The notes under the pieces are model-generated. The model searched no databases. It worked only from the letters and a program-made list of their open reading frames with translations, and had not been told where the DNA came from. This document shows positions 53,443 through 62,352 of a DNA stretch of 64,000 bases, piece after piece (within the stretch, counting starts at the first letter, position 1; every line of letters begins with the position of its first letter). The stretch comes from Lentisphaeria bacterium (GTDB taxonomy: Bacteria; Verrucomicrobiota; Lentisphaeria; Victivallales; UBA1829). Where the stretch lies: the NCBI GenBank assembly GCA_017456805.1, contig JAFTIQ010000020.1:25433-89432 (forward strand), in the 5' to 3' direction. Position numbers and translations under genes: made by a program.

Positions 53443-54398
53443 TTTTCGCCAGCCATATTGAACAGACATTTCAGCGTTTTTCCAAGCTGAAGCGGACAAA
53501 AAAAACTGTGGTCTTCCCGGTCATTACAGATCTTCATTCCATCCTTGAAGATATCGATCCCTGCGAACCGGGACTGCGCAACAGTCTGAATGTGATCGAA
53601 GCACTCCACCAGGCAGATACCCTGTTTGATTTTGACTTTTTCGCTGATCTGGGAGATACCGGCCTGGGACTGCCCCATAACCGTCCGGCAGCAAAGGGAC
53701 ATGCTTTGCTCCAAGCGTATGTTTCCGCTCACCGGCAGACGGAAAAACCATTTTTTGTCTGCATGGGGAACCATGATTACGAAAAGAATGTTTCCGATTC
53801 CCAATCATTCGGGGAGATCATGAACAGGATCAATCTTCACCGGGGACATGCGTTCCATTTCGGGGAAAACGCTTCTTACGGGTTCTTTGATCTTCCGGGA
53901 AAAAAGGTCCGGATCTTCTTTCTCAACACAGGTGACGGCAACCCATACGGTCTGGATCAGACACAGCTTGTGTTTCTGGAGAAATCCCTGCAGCTTCCTT
54001 CCGGCTGGCATTCTCTGATCTTCATGCATAAATGTCCGCATAAGAACGGGAACTGGGTATCAGAAAATGAGAAACCTGTTCCGGAATCATTTCTCCGGTT
54101 TGAACGGATTGTGAAGAACGCCGGGAACGTTGGCGGGATTTTCTGCGGGGACAGTCATTTTGATACAGAATTCCGGATTGGGACCATCCCTGGATTTGTT
54201 TCGCAGGGATATGGGGGCGTTGCAGAGAAATCCATGCCGGAGGGTGCACGAAAAAATCCGTTTAACAGCCGGGAGGATCTTCTTGCGGAAATCGTGGTAT
54301 ATGATCCGGAAACGAAACGAATTGAGATCCTGCGGCTCGGGGTGAAGGATGCTGCGGCGGACCGCTCCGGGGAGCCTTCCCTCCCGGGGGGATCCTGA
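53439..54398 (+). CDS. Calcineurin-like metallophosphoesterase
   Basis: A 319-residue protein. The metal-binding motifs are in order: VITDLHS (DxH), DFFADLGDTG (GDxx), CMGNHDYE (GNHD), LIFMHKCPH (His) and GGIFCGDSHFDTE (GxxH-like). No signal peptide is present. It begins inside the stop of the clan A hydrolase (ATGA overlap) and so is coupled to it, which suggests action on a phosphorylated sugar or other product of that system. Confidence 0.87.
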   Translation: MIFASHIEQTFQRFSKLKRTKKTVVFPVITDLHSILEDIDPCEPGLRNSLNVIEALHQADTLFDFDFFADLGDTGLGLPHNRPAAKGHALLQAYVSAHRQTEKPFFVCMGNHDYEKNVSDSQSFGEIMNRINLHRGHAFHFGENASYGFFDLPGKKVRIFFLNTGDGNPYGLDQTQLVFLEKSLQLPSGWHSLIFMHKCPHKNGNWVSENEKPVPESFLRFERIVKNAGNVGGIFCGDSHFDTEFRIGTIPGFVSQGYGGVAEKSMPEGARKNPFNSREDLLAEIVVYDPETKRIEILRLGVKDAAADRSGEPSLPGGS

Positions 54399-54580
54399 TA
54401 CAGATTGCCGCGCTTTCCGGCTTTTCACAAAAAAATAATAAAAAAACATGCAAAGTGGACTGGAAAAAAACGCGTTTCCGGTGTATCTTATAATAACGCA
54501 AAATATGAGATTGGGAACACGCCGGATTCAGGTGATCCGGTCTGTCTGCGTTCCCGTACAAACCTGATGGAGGATTTATT

Positions 54581-55660
54581 ATGCGCATTGTTAACTTCAG
54601 TGCCGGTCCGGCAATGATCCCGACCGCAGTCATGGAAAGAGCTCAAAAAGAATTCTGCGATTACAACGGCAGCGGATGCGGTTTGATGGAACATTCCCAC
54701 CGCGGACCTCTCTTTGATGAGATCCTTGCTCGCGCAAACAGCAATATCCGTGAAATCCTCGGTGTCTCCGATGAATACGAAGTTGTTTACATTCAGGGCG
54801 GCGCAAGCATGCAGTTTGCTATGGTTCCCATGAACCTGATGCTCCCCGGCGGATATGCAGAATATGCTGATACCGGTACATGGTCCTCCAAGGCTATGAA
54901 AGAAGCAAAACTCTTCGGAGAAGTCAAATGCATCGCTTCTTCCAAAGAAGACAAATACACCTATATTCCTTCTTTCGACAAATGGCAGCCCTCCACCAAA
55001 GAAGCAAGCTACCTGCACATCACAAGCAACAACACCATCTACGGAACCCAGTATCAGGAATTCCCGGAAGCAAATGCTCCCCTGATCGCTGACATGTCCA
55101 GCGACATCATGTCCCGCCGTTTCGATATGAACAAGTTCGCTATGATCTACGCCGGTGCTCAGAAGAACCTCGGCCCCAGCGGTGTTACACTGGTCATCAT
55201 CCGCAAGGATCTGATCGCCCGCACCCCCGCCAACGTTCCCACCATGCTCCGCTATGCAACCTATACCGATAACAACTCCCTCTACAACACCCCGCCGACC
55301 TACGGCATCTATATGCTCGCTCTGGTCACCGACTGGGTCAAAGAACAGGGCGGTATCGACGGTATCGAAAAGATCAACAATGCAAAGGCAGCTGCACTCT
55401 ACTCTGCAATCGACGGTTCCGACGGCTACTACAAGAACCCCGTTTGCCCCTGCAGCCGTTCCCGCATGAACGTCGTCTTCCGTCTTCCCAACGAAGAACT
55501 GGAAGCCAAGTTCGTCAAGGAAGCAAAAGCTGCCGGTATGATCGGTCTCAAAGGACACCGTTCCGTCGGCGGAATCCGTGCAAGCATCTACAATGCAGTT
55601 CCCATGGAAGGCGTTGAAAAACTCATCGACTTCATGGCTGCATTCAAGAAGGCCAACTGA
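54581..55660 (+). CDS. serC: Phosphoserine aminotransferase
   Basis: A 359-residue class V aminotransferase that makes 3-phosphoserine from 3-phosphohydroxypyruvate. NFSAGPAMIPTAVMERAQ, SHRGPLFDEIL, YIQGGASMQFAMVPMNL, the PLP-Lys in IYAGAQKNLGPSGVT and KGHRSVGGIRASIYNAVP are all characteristic. ATG follows GGAGG. Codon use is strongly biased towards C-ending codons compared with the neighbours, as expected for a highly expressed housekeeping gene. Confidence 0.97.
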   Translation: MRIVNFSAGPAMIPTAVMERAQKEFCDYNGSGCGLMEHSHRGPLFDEILARANSNIREILGVSDEYEVVYIQGGASMQFAMVPMNLMLPGGYAEYADTGTWSSKAMKEAKLFGEVKCIASSKEDKYTYIPSFDKWQPSTKEASYLHITSNNTIYGTQYQEFPEANAPLIADMSSDIMSRRFDMNKFAMIYAGAQKNLGPSGVTLVIIRKDLIARTPANVPTMLRYATYTDNNSLYNTPPTYGIYMLALVTDWVKEQGGIDGIEKINNAKAAALYSAIDGSDGYYKNPVCPCSRSRMNVVFRLPNEELEAKFVKEAKAAGMIGLKGHRSVGGIRASIYNAVPMEGVEKLIDFMAAFKKAN

Positions 55661-55690
55661 TCCGCAGTTTTCAGTTGAATTTACCGTTTC

Positions 55691-55720
55691 GGAGGGCTTT
55701 CCATTCCAGGCAAGCCCTCC
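55691..55720 (+). terminator. Hairpin between serC and the CorA gene
   Basis: GGAGGGCTT (55691-55699) pairs with AAGCCCTCC (55712-55720). Only a short T-rich tract follows, so it may be a weak terminator or a leader hairpin for corA. Confidence 0.55.
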
Positions 55721-55756
55721 TCTTGTAATCGTCCGTAATTGTAGGAGGTCGCGCAA

Positions 55757-56689
55757 ATGCTTCAAAGATATTCTGTTTGCGGCGGACGCATTATTCAGGG
55801 GAGTGATGGAAGCATCCCCGTTGAAGTCTATGTCAAACCAGATGCAGGGGAAAAAGAACACCTCATCGCGGATTACGGCATGGATGAGCACACCATTATC
55901 TCGTCGATCGACCCCGGCGAAACACCCCGTATTGAGTTCGAAGATAACCATACCGCGATCATTCTGAAGTACCCGAAAAATTATTCCGCAGAGGATAATT
56001 TCTTCTTTCAGGTCAAATCCATGGGGATCTTTGCATTTTCCGATAAAGTCGTGATCATTCTTGATGAATATGTCCCGCTCTTCACCGGAAAAATCGCCAG
56101 CAACGTCCATACTGTTCAGGACGTTATCATGAAGACTCTGCTGCTTGCGATCCGCCATTTTGAAAGCCACTTGCGGGTCATCAACATGTGCAGCGATGAG
56201 CTGGAACAGGCAATCGTCAGCTCCCATGACGGACGGGAATTGATCAATATGTTCACCCTGGAAAAAGGGCTGGTTTATTACGTCAACGCATTAAGCGGAA
56301 ACCGCCGTGTGATCGAACGGATCCGTGCCGCAGCCGTAAAAATGGGTTTCACCGCAGATCATGTGGAACTGCTGGAAGATATCGCCATTGAAAACCGGCA
56401 GTTTCTCGATCAGGCAGAAGTCTACTCTCAGGTCCTTGCGGGCATGATGGATGCCAGAGCCTCTATCATCAACAATAATTTGAACGTGATGATGAAAAAC
56501 ATGAACGCAATTGCCATTGCAATCGCCGTTCCGACATTCGTGGCAAGTGTCGGCGGAATGTCCGAATTCACAGCTGCAATGACTGGCGTGAATCCTTATG
56601 TCAGCTACGGAATTTTCCTGGCTGGGATGCTCCTCCTCGGAGTCACAACCTTCCTGATTACAAAGATGTTTGCCCGCCGCAGCCGCTGA
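55757..56689 (+). CDS. CorA family divalent cation transporter with altered signature
   Basis: A 310-residue protein with the CorA layout: a cytoplasmic funnel of about 240 residues ending in the long pore helix (ILAGMMDARASIINNNLNVMMKNMNAIAIAIAVPTFVASVGG) and two C-terminal helices. The filter motif normally reads Gly-Met-Asn; here it is Gly267-Met268-Ser269 (GMSEFTAAMTG). CorA relatives with changed filters sometimes move other ions such as zinc. ATG follows AGGAGG. A perfect terminator lies downstream at 56744-56777. Confidence 0.88.
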   Translation: MLQRYSVCGGRIIQGSDGSIPVEVYVKPDAGEKEHLIADYGMDEHTIISSIDPGETPRIEFEDNHTAIILKYPKNYSAEDNFFFQVKSMGIFAFSDKVVIILDEYVPLFTGKIASNVHTVQDVIMKTLLLAIRHFESHLRVINMCSDELEQAIVSSHDGRELINMFTLEKGLVYYVNALSGNRRVIERIRAAAVKMGFTADHVELLEDIAIENRQFLDQAEVYSQVLAGMMDARASIINNNLNVMMKNMNAIAIAIAVPTFVASVGGMSEFTAAMTGVNPYVSYGIFLAGMLLLGVTTFLITKMFARRSR

Positions 56690-56743
56690 TCGGAAAAGAT
56701 CTCAGTACAGTACCATCCAAAAGAAATTTCCGGAATTTTTTTT

Positions 56744-56777
56744 CAGAAGATCCACCCCGGCTTCTTCTGCTTTTTTT
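56744..56777 (+). terminator. Intrinsic terminator after the CorA gene
   Basis: CAGAAGA (56744-56750) pairs with TCTTCTG (56763-56769), followed by seven T. Confidence 0.8.
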
Positions 56778-56929
56778 GCATTTTACGAAACTGTTTCACA
56801 ATAAATAAGTATTTTTTCACGATAAGATATTTGATTGCGAAACCAAATCATCTGTTACAGCATATTTTTCCGAAAAAACTATTTTTATCATTTGAATAAT
56901 GCTTTTTCCGGCGATAAGGTAAAATAGAC

Positions 56930-56960
56930 GATAAGGCATGAGAATTTCTCATTCTTTATC
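56930..56960. promoter_or_regulatory. Imperfect palindrome upstream of the GH42-like operon
   Basis: The 390-base interval 56690-57079 has no gene. After the terminator it is AT-rich, with CGATAAG at three places (near 56820, 56912 and 56929). A palindrome of 31 bases runs from GATAAGGCATGAGAA to TTCTCATTCTTTATC with two mismatches, 32 bases before the -35 box. It is a probable regulator site. Confidence 0.6.
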
Positions 56961-56992
56961 ATAATTTTTTATTTTATTCTCATGTGTTATGC

Positions 56993-57021
56993 TTGACAAT
57001 AGAATAAAAGAAAAATATATT
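56993..57021 (+). promoter_or_regulatory. Promoter of the pseudopilin-CBM9-GH42 operon
   Basis: TTGACA (56993-56998), 17 bases, TATATT (57016-57021). Confidence 0.8.
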
Positions 57022-57079
57022 TACTTCAGAAGCAAGGATTATGAACAAAGAACATGCAAGATAAGGAAAGGAAGGGAAA

Positions 57080-57880
57080 ATGAGATCTATGTCCGACAAA
57101 ATGAAAAAAAATCAGTCTGTAGTACAACATTCATACCAGCATGCTGGTATGAAGCTCATGAGCTTCACACTGATTGAGCTCCTGGTAGTGATTGCGATCA
57201 TCGCGATTCTGGCAGGAATGTTGCTTCCCGCATTGAACAACGCCAGGGAAAACGGAAGAAACAGTAATTGTATCAGCAACCTCAAACAGATCGGCGGAAT
57301 GTATTTCATGTACTCCGGCGATAATGATGATATGCTTCCCGGCTATTATTACACCTATTTCAACAATGGAAACGCGAACAGTTACTGGCATGAAAGATTG
57401 GCAAAAACTTATGGTGGAGGCAGATTTAACTCCAAAATGTTCGTGTGTCCCACACTCTACGCAAGAATCTATGGCTCAAAAAATGGAGCTGCCTGGGTAC
57501 AATGCACCTATGGAGCATCCGTTGCAAACCAGAAATTTGCCTATGGATATCTTTCCCTGCCCGCAAGAAAATTATCAAAATTCATCTATGCCTCTCAGGG
57601 CGGAATGATCATTGAAAATTATGGTCACACTATGTGGGAACCGACTACAAGTGCTTTTGATACTGCAACTCTTTATGGATCAGGAACATACCGGACAGCG
57701 TTCATCCATAATAACCGTGCAAATGTTGCTTTCGTTGACGGGCATACAGAAACCAGACAGAAGCAGAAAATTCCGGATGATCAATCTTACCCGGAATTGG
57801 CAAAAACGGTTTGGATCAACACGATTTTCTTCCGTTCAGAGAAGCCGCTTGCCGGCTGGGCAACCATCGAAGGACTGTAA
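57080..57880 (+). CDS. Prepilin-like protein with H-X9-DG motif and long leader
   Basis: A 266-residue protein. The leader before [20 protein letters not shown] is 28 residues long, against 7 and 17 in the other two, and includes a stretch encoded by two abutting perfect DNA palindromes (57132-57166). [15 protein letters not shown] is the H-X9-DG motif. The middle domain is unlike those of its paralogues. ATG follows GGAAGGG. It heads the operon with the CBM9-like, GH42-like and unknown secreted proteins. Confidence 0.87.
   Translation: MRSMSDKMKKNQSVVQHSYQHAGMKLMSFTLIELLVVIAIIAILAGMLLPALNNARENGRNSNCISNLKQIGGMYFMYSGDNDDMLPGYYYTYFNNGNANSYWHERLAKTYGGGRFNSKMFVCPTLYARIYGSKNGAAWVQCTYGASVANQKFAYGYLSLPARKLSKFIYASQGGMIIENYGHTMWEPTTSAFDTATLYGSGTYRTAFIHNNRANVAFVDGHTETRQKQKIPDDQSYPELAKTVWINTIFFRSEKPLAGWATIEGL
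57132..57166. repeat. Two abutting perfect palindromes in the pseudopilin leader
   Basis: CATACCAGCATGCTGGTATG (57132-57151) and GAAGCTCATGAGCTTC (57151-57166) share one base. They encode [11 protein letters not shown] in the reading frame. Confidence 0.92.
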
Positions 57881-57986
57881 GCAAATAATCATTTTCTGCC
57901 GAAAACTGCAGTTTCGCAGAGAATATTAGAAATATCCCGGAACGCTTTGTTCCGAATACAAAAATCAAATCAGAAAGGAAAATGCA

Positions 57987-59018
57987 GTGAAAAAACTTTT
58001 ACTCTTTGCAGGTGTTTTTTTGCTCCATGCTGCACTTTCCGCACAAATGAAAGAACTCTCCTTTTATGAAGTGCGTCCCAAAACAGGGGAAATCATTATT
58101 GATGGAAAGATCAGCAAAGAAGAATGGCAAAATGTCCCTGTACACGACAATTATTATGAATATTATAAAGACAATCCCAGACCGGGTGCGCTGAAAACCA
58201 CCTTCCAGATGGTCTATGATGACAAGGGAGTCTACATGGCAGTCGTCAACTTTGATGACAACATTCCCGGTCTGAAACGCACCATCACAGAATATGATAA
58301 TATGAATATCTGGACGGATGACTGCGGGGAATTTCATTTTGACCCCTTTGCAGACGGAATCAGCTATACAAAGTTCACCATCAATGCCAATGGTGCATTC
58401 CACGATATGCGCCGTCAGGACACCGCCGTTTATCTGCATGACTGGAGCGGGTATGGAACGGTAACAGCTGCAACCATCGGAAAGGATGCCTGGTATATTG
58501 AAGCCTTCTTCCCCTGGGAAAACCTCAACGGAGTCGCAAAGAACGGTTCTCTCTGGCAGTTCTGTCATTGCCGCTACTCCTGGACAAAGAAATTCCGCGG
58601 CATGGTCTCCTCTCCCGGAGGGAACTACAATGCCACAGATAAGTTCGGATATCTCTATTTCTCTGATGGGAAAACCGCTCTCAGTCCGGAAAAGATCGGA
58701 GCGCTTCTTCAGACAAAAGCCGCTGTTCCCTGGTGTATTCCCTACGGCAATACTCTGGTCAGCTGTACCGGTGATTTCCTGAAAATGGATGATCTTTCCG
58801 AACTGCTGAAAGCGGAAAAGGAAAAATTCCGGCTTGCCCTTATGGAGCTCTCTGCCCTGAATGACAAATCCATTGAAAAGGATGTTGCCAGAATCAGGAA
58901 ATCTGTCGCAGATCTTGAACCCTTCGGAGGAATGGCTCTCTATAACGCATGTTTGAAAGCAAACGGGGAACTCTTCAATCTGAAATGGAAAATCCTCTTA
59001 AAGAAAAATCTCCAATAA
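57987..59018 (+). CDS. Secreted CBM9-like carbohydrate-binding protein
   Basis: A 343-residue protein with signal peptide (KKLLLFAGVFLLHAALSAQ). Residues about 35-240 form a CBM9/DOMON-type beta sandwich (IIIDGKISKEEWQNVPVHDNYYEYY, VYDDKGVYMAVVNFDDNIPG, DDCGEFHFDPFADGISYTKF, WYIEAFFPWENL), the kind found attached to xylanases. The remaining part is helical. GTG start follows AGAAAGGA. It probably holds the glycan that the GH42-like protein encoded 20 bases downstream then cuts. Confidence 0.82.
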   Translation: MKKLLLFAGVFLLHAALSAQMKELSFYEVRPKTGEIIIDGKISKEEWQNVPVHDNYYEYYKDNPRPGALKTTFQMVYDDKGVYMAVVNFDDNIPGLKRTITEYDNMNIWTDDCGEFHFDPFADGISYTKFTINANGAFHDMRRQDTAVYLHDWSGYGTVTAATIGKDAWYIEAFFPWENLNGVAKNGSLWQFCHCRYSWTKKFRGMVSSPGGNYNATDKFGYLYFSDGKTALSPEKIGALLQTKAAVPWCIPYGNTLVSCTGDFLKMDDLSELLKAEKEKFRLALMELSALNDKSIEKDVARIRKSVADLEPFGGMALYNACLKANGELFNLKWKILLKKNLQ

Positions 59019-59038
59019 CAGGATAAAAAAGGTGAAAC

Positions 59039-62000
59039 ATGAAAAAACTGTTTTTTACAGCATGCCTCCTCGCCGCCTCGCTGACTTACGCAAAGCATGA
59101 TGGATGGTATGTCAATGAGCTGACTGAAAATTACAAAACGCCCCATCTGACCTGGGACAAAACAACTCAACCTCTGAAAGTATTGTTTTTCATCCAGCCC
59201 ACAGGCGCCCGCGATGTCATTGAACTCGCCCAGAGAATGAATATTCAATACACGCCGTTCATTACATACACATACTATGCCTACACCTCTGACAGTGTTT
59301 ACCGGGCAGCTCTGAGCGGAACCTCTGAATTTGAAAAAAATGAAGAGATCCGCCGGAAAGCAGCTCAGGATCTGGATGTGATCTTTATCGGAAACGCCCC
59401 CTTCACCAAAGCACCTTCCGATGTTCAATACCAGATCATGATGAGGGTCTACAACGGAGCCGGACTGGTCGTTCACGTTACAAAACTGCCCTTCAAAAAA
59501 CTGACAGCCAACCCGATTCCTCTTCCCGATTTCCTGAAGGAAGTCGTCTCCCCGCTGGATCATAAATATCTGAAGGCGTACCAGTTCGGCAAGGGTAGAG
59601 TCCTGATGATCAACAACCCGAAATACATGTATACTCCCGCGCTTGCCAGCTCCTATTATGCCACCGACAACCGGGCAAAGGCAATCCAGGAAAATGGTTT
59701 CGTCTTCCTGACCCGTGCGATGCAGTGGGCTGCCGGAAAGGATGTTTCCACCGGGATCGTAACCGATAAAGGCACCTGGCTTTCCGCTCCCGACGGAGCA
59801 AACTACCGGATCCGCGACGAATTCAACAATATCCTGGCGGAAGGAGTCGTCAAGAACGGAAAAATCGAATTCGCGGAACACGGAAACGGTAAATTCTTCT
59901 GCGATATCATCGTCAAAGGAAAAGCCTGCAGTGTCTTCCCCTTCGAACGCAAATCTGTTCTCGGAGCAACAAAATTGACCGTTTCCGCGGAATATCTCCG
60001 GGGAAAAACGCCCTTCACGGGAACGTTCACTCTGGAAAAACCTGCCGACAAAGATCTGACTCTTACTCTTACCCTTACAGATTCCCCCCATGCCCGGATC
60101 TGGGAAATGAAAACCATTCGGATCCCTGCCGGAAAAACATCTGTTGACTTCAAGTTCAAAGATTACCGGATGCCGACAGAAGCCGGATTCCTCTATGCCA
60201 GAGTTACCGATAAAAACGGAACCGTGATCGCAACCGCTGACAAGGATATGTATTTCCCCTCAACGGTCCTTCCGGAATATTATCAGACGACATTCGGAAC
60301 GGCCTCCAGCATCAATATGGCAAATCAGCTTGTGGATAATCTCGGGTTCGGGCTGGCGCTCGGATGCCCGGATATTGCAGGGAGCAAACAACTCGCTCAG
60401 AAAAACCTTCAGATGGTCTGTTACCTCGTCCGTATTGCCATGGGAAAAAGCCCCGATGGAAATGTCAAATTGCAGTTCCTCACCTCTCAGGAATCCAAAG
60501 AAGCTGCAAAACTCAAGGACCATAGTGTTTACAATCCGGCTCTCAGAGAGCTCTGGAAAAAACAGGTCATGAGAAGATTGGATGGCGTGATCAGAGTTTC
60601 TCCCATTCTTTACAGTCTCGGCGATGAAAACGTGTTGAGTGTTGCCGGCGGTTACGGAGCCTCTGATCTTCCCGCATTCCGGGCATTCCTGAAGAAGAAA
60701 TACGGAACCATCGCCAAACTCAATGAAAACTGGAACCGTTCCTATCAGAGCTTCGATGAAGTTCCCAACCGGGATCTCACCGTTTCCCTCAAAGAACGCA
60801 ACTATCCGGAATGGAACGATCACATCGAATATATGGAACGTCAGTTCGCTGATCTCCATCACTATACCGCCGATCTGATCAAATCCAAAGCTCCTTTTGC
60901 CAGAGTCGGGCTGGAAGGAACCTTCGGAAATCATGACATCGAAATGATGATGGAAAAACTGGACTGGTGGGGTCCCTACACCAACGAACTGGAAGATCAG
61001 GTTCTCCGGAGTCTGTTCCCCAATGTTCCCCGCTTTGTCTGGTCCGGTTATCACAGCGAACGCAGCATGAAATCTCCTCTGATGAGCCGGCAGATCCTGC
61101 TGGGATCCGTCAACGGAAACGGTTGGTATGCAACAGCAACCGACTTCAATCATGATATTCTTTCTGTTGACCAGTCTCCTTCCTTCAATGAGACCTTCAT
61201 GGCAGAACTCCAGAGACTCCGGATGGGACTCGGACGCACCCTTGTTGCCAATCCCATGTTTGATTCCAAGATCGGTATTTACTGGAGCCATATCTCCCGG
61301 AGATCCCCGAAGGTGGATGAACGCTGTATCTCTCCGGATACCGGAATCACTCCGTTGATCCGTTTCTGCAACAAGACCGGCGCCGGATTCGAATTCGTCA
61401 CCGCAAGAAACGCGAAAGAACGTCTGCCGAAAATGAAAGTCCTCTTCCTCTTCGGAATCAATGCAATGAACGATCAGGAAGCTGAAATGATTCTGGACTT
61501 CGTGAAAAAAGGCGGGACCGTAATCGCTGACTTCGCACCCGCTCGGCTGAATGAAAATCTCGCCGTCAGAGAACAGAATCCGCTCGCTGCGCTGTTCGGA
61601 AACCAGACTCTCCAGGAACAGAATAAGTATATCGTTACAGAAATTTCCATTCCCGGATTCAAGGCTTCCAAAGCATTGGTCGATCCGTCCCGTTCCCTCA
61701 TGCAGGTCAGAACATATGGCAAAGGAAAGGCAATCCTGACAAACTTCAACTTCGGAATCGTGGAAACCTCTGCAGATCCCTCAACTCCGTTTGTCGGATT
61801 CGTCAAAGATCTTCTGGTCAAACACGGCGCGATCATTCCCTTCAGCCAGACAAATCATAACAGCATCTTCAGAGTCAGATCCGGAAAAGGATTTACCTTG
61901 CTGGGTGCTTATGAAAACAGAGACAACAGCAGCACAACGATCAAACTGCCCGCTCCTGCATATATCTATGAAACAGGCGTCGGCTTCGTTGGAAAACAGT

Positions 62001-62341
62001 CTGAAATCACTGCTGAATTCTCTCAGGCTGTCCCATTGAGAGTTTATGCTGCATTTGAGAAAGAACAGGAAGCTCCGAACCTGAAGGCTCCCCGTTCCGT
62101 CAAAGCCGGGGAAAATATTCTCCTCTCTTACAACAACCTTCCCGCAGGACGCACAATCGTCATCCGTGTGACCGCTCCCGACGGCAAGGAAATGCTTGGC
62201 AGAACCGTGATCACCAGCACGGATCAAAGCACCGAATACAGCTTTGGAATTCCCTATAATGCAGTAAAGGGAACTTACAAATTCACCGTCATGGATCATA
62301 TCACAGGGCTCGCTTCTGTGAAACATGTAACCGTAAAATAA
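59039..62341 (+). CDS. Secreted GH42-like (beta-galactosidase-like) glycoside hydrolase
   Basis: A 1100-residue protein with signal peptide (KKLFFTACLLAASLTYA). Residues 20-300 are an N-terminal Rossmann-like or glutamine-amidotransferase-like domain (KVLFFIQPTGARDVIELA), then a beta domain to about 400. The TIM barrel (about 400-740) includes YSLGDENVLSV with acid/base candidate Glu530, and FRAFLKKKYGTIAKLNENWNRSYQSFDEVP, the most typical GH42 sequence. It is followed by a trimerization-like domain (IGIYWSHISRRSPKVDERC) and C-terminal beta domains. GH42 enzymes cut beta-galactosides. Its size and extra domains are unusual for the family. Confidence 0.8.
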   Translation: MKKLFFTACLLAASLTYAKHDGWYVNELTENYKTPHLTWDKTTQPLKVLFFIQPTGARDVIELAQRMNIQYTPFITYTYYAYTSDSVYRAALSGTSEFEKNEEIRRKAAQDLDVIFIGNAPFTKAPSDVQYQIMMRVYNGAGLVVHVTKLPFKKLTANPIPLPDFLKEVVSPLDHKYLKAYQFGKGRVLMINNPKYMYTPALASSYYATDNRAKAIQENGFVFLTRAMQWAAGKDVSTGIVTDKGTWLSAPDGANYRIRDEFNNILAEGVVKNGKIEFAEHGNGKFFCDIIVKGKACSVFPFERKSVLGATKLTVSAEYLRGKTPFTGTFTLEKPADKDLTLTLTLTDSPHARIWEMKTIRIPAGKTSVDFKFKDYRMPTEAGFLYARVTDKNGTVIATADKDMYFPSTVLPEYYQTTFGTASSINMANQLVDNLGFGLALGCPDIAGSKQLAQKNLQMVCYLVRIAMGKSPDGNVKLQFLTSQESKEAAKLKDHSVYNPALRELWKKQVMRRLDGVIRVSPILYSLGDENVLSVAGGYGASDLPAFRAFLKKKYGTIAKLNENWNRSYQSFDEVPNRDLTVSLKERNYPEWNDHIEYMERQFADLHHYTADLIKSKAPFARVGLEGTFGNHDIEMMMEKLDWWGPYTNELEDQVLRSLFPNVPRFVWSGYHSERSMKSPLMSRQILLGSVNGNGWYATATDFNHDILSVDQSPSFNETFMAELQRLRMGLGRTLVANPMFDSKIGIYWSHISRRSPKVDERCISPDTGITPLIRFCNKTGAGFEFVTARNAKERLPKMKVLFLFGINAMNDQEAEMILDFVKKGGTVIADFAPARLNENLAVREQNPLAALFGNQTLQEQNKYIVTEISIPGFKASKALVDPSRSLMQVRTYGKGKAILTNFNFGIVETSADPSTPFVGFVKDLLVKHGAIIPFSQTNHNSIFRVRSGKGFTLLGAYENRDNSSTTIKLPAPAYIYETGVGFVGKQSEITAEFSQAVPLRVYAAFEKEQEAPNLKAPRSVKAGENILLSYNNLPAGRTIVIRVTAPDGKEMLGRTVITSTDQSTEYSFGIPYNAVKGTYKFTVMDHITGLASVKHVTVK

Positions 62342-62352
62342 AGGGATCATTT

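Noticed and set aside
54488..56227. Minus-strand open frame of 579 codons
   Set aside because: It runs across both serC and the CorA gene, which are certain, and has no family resemblance.
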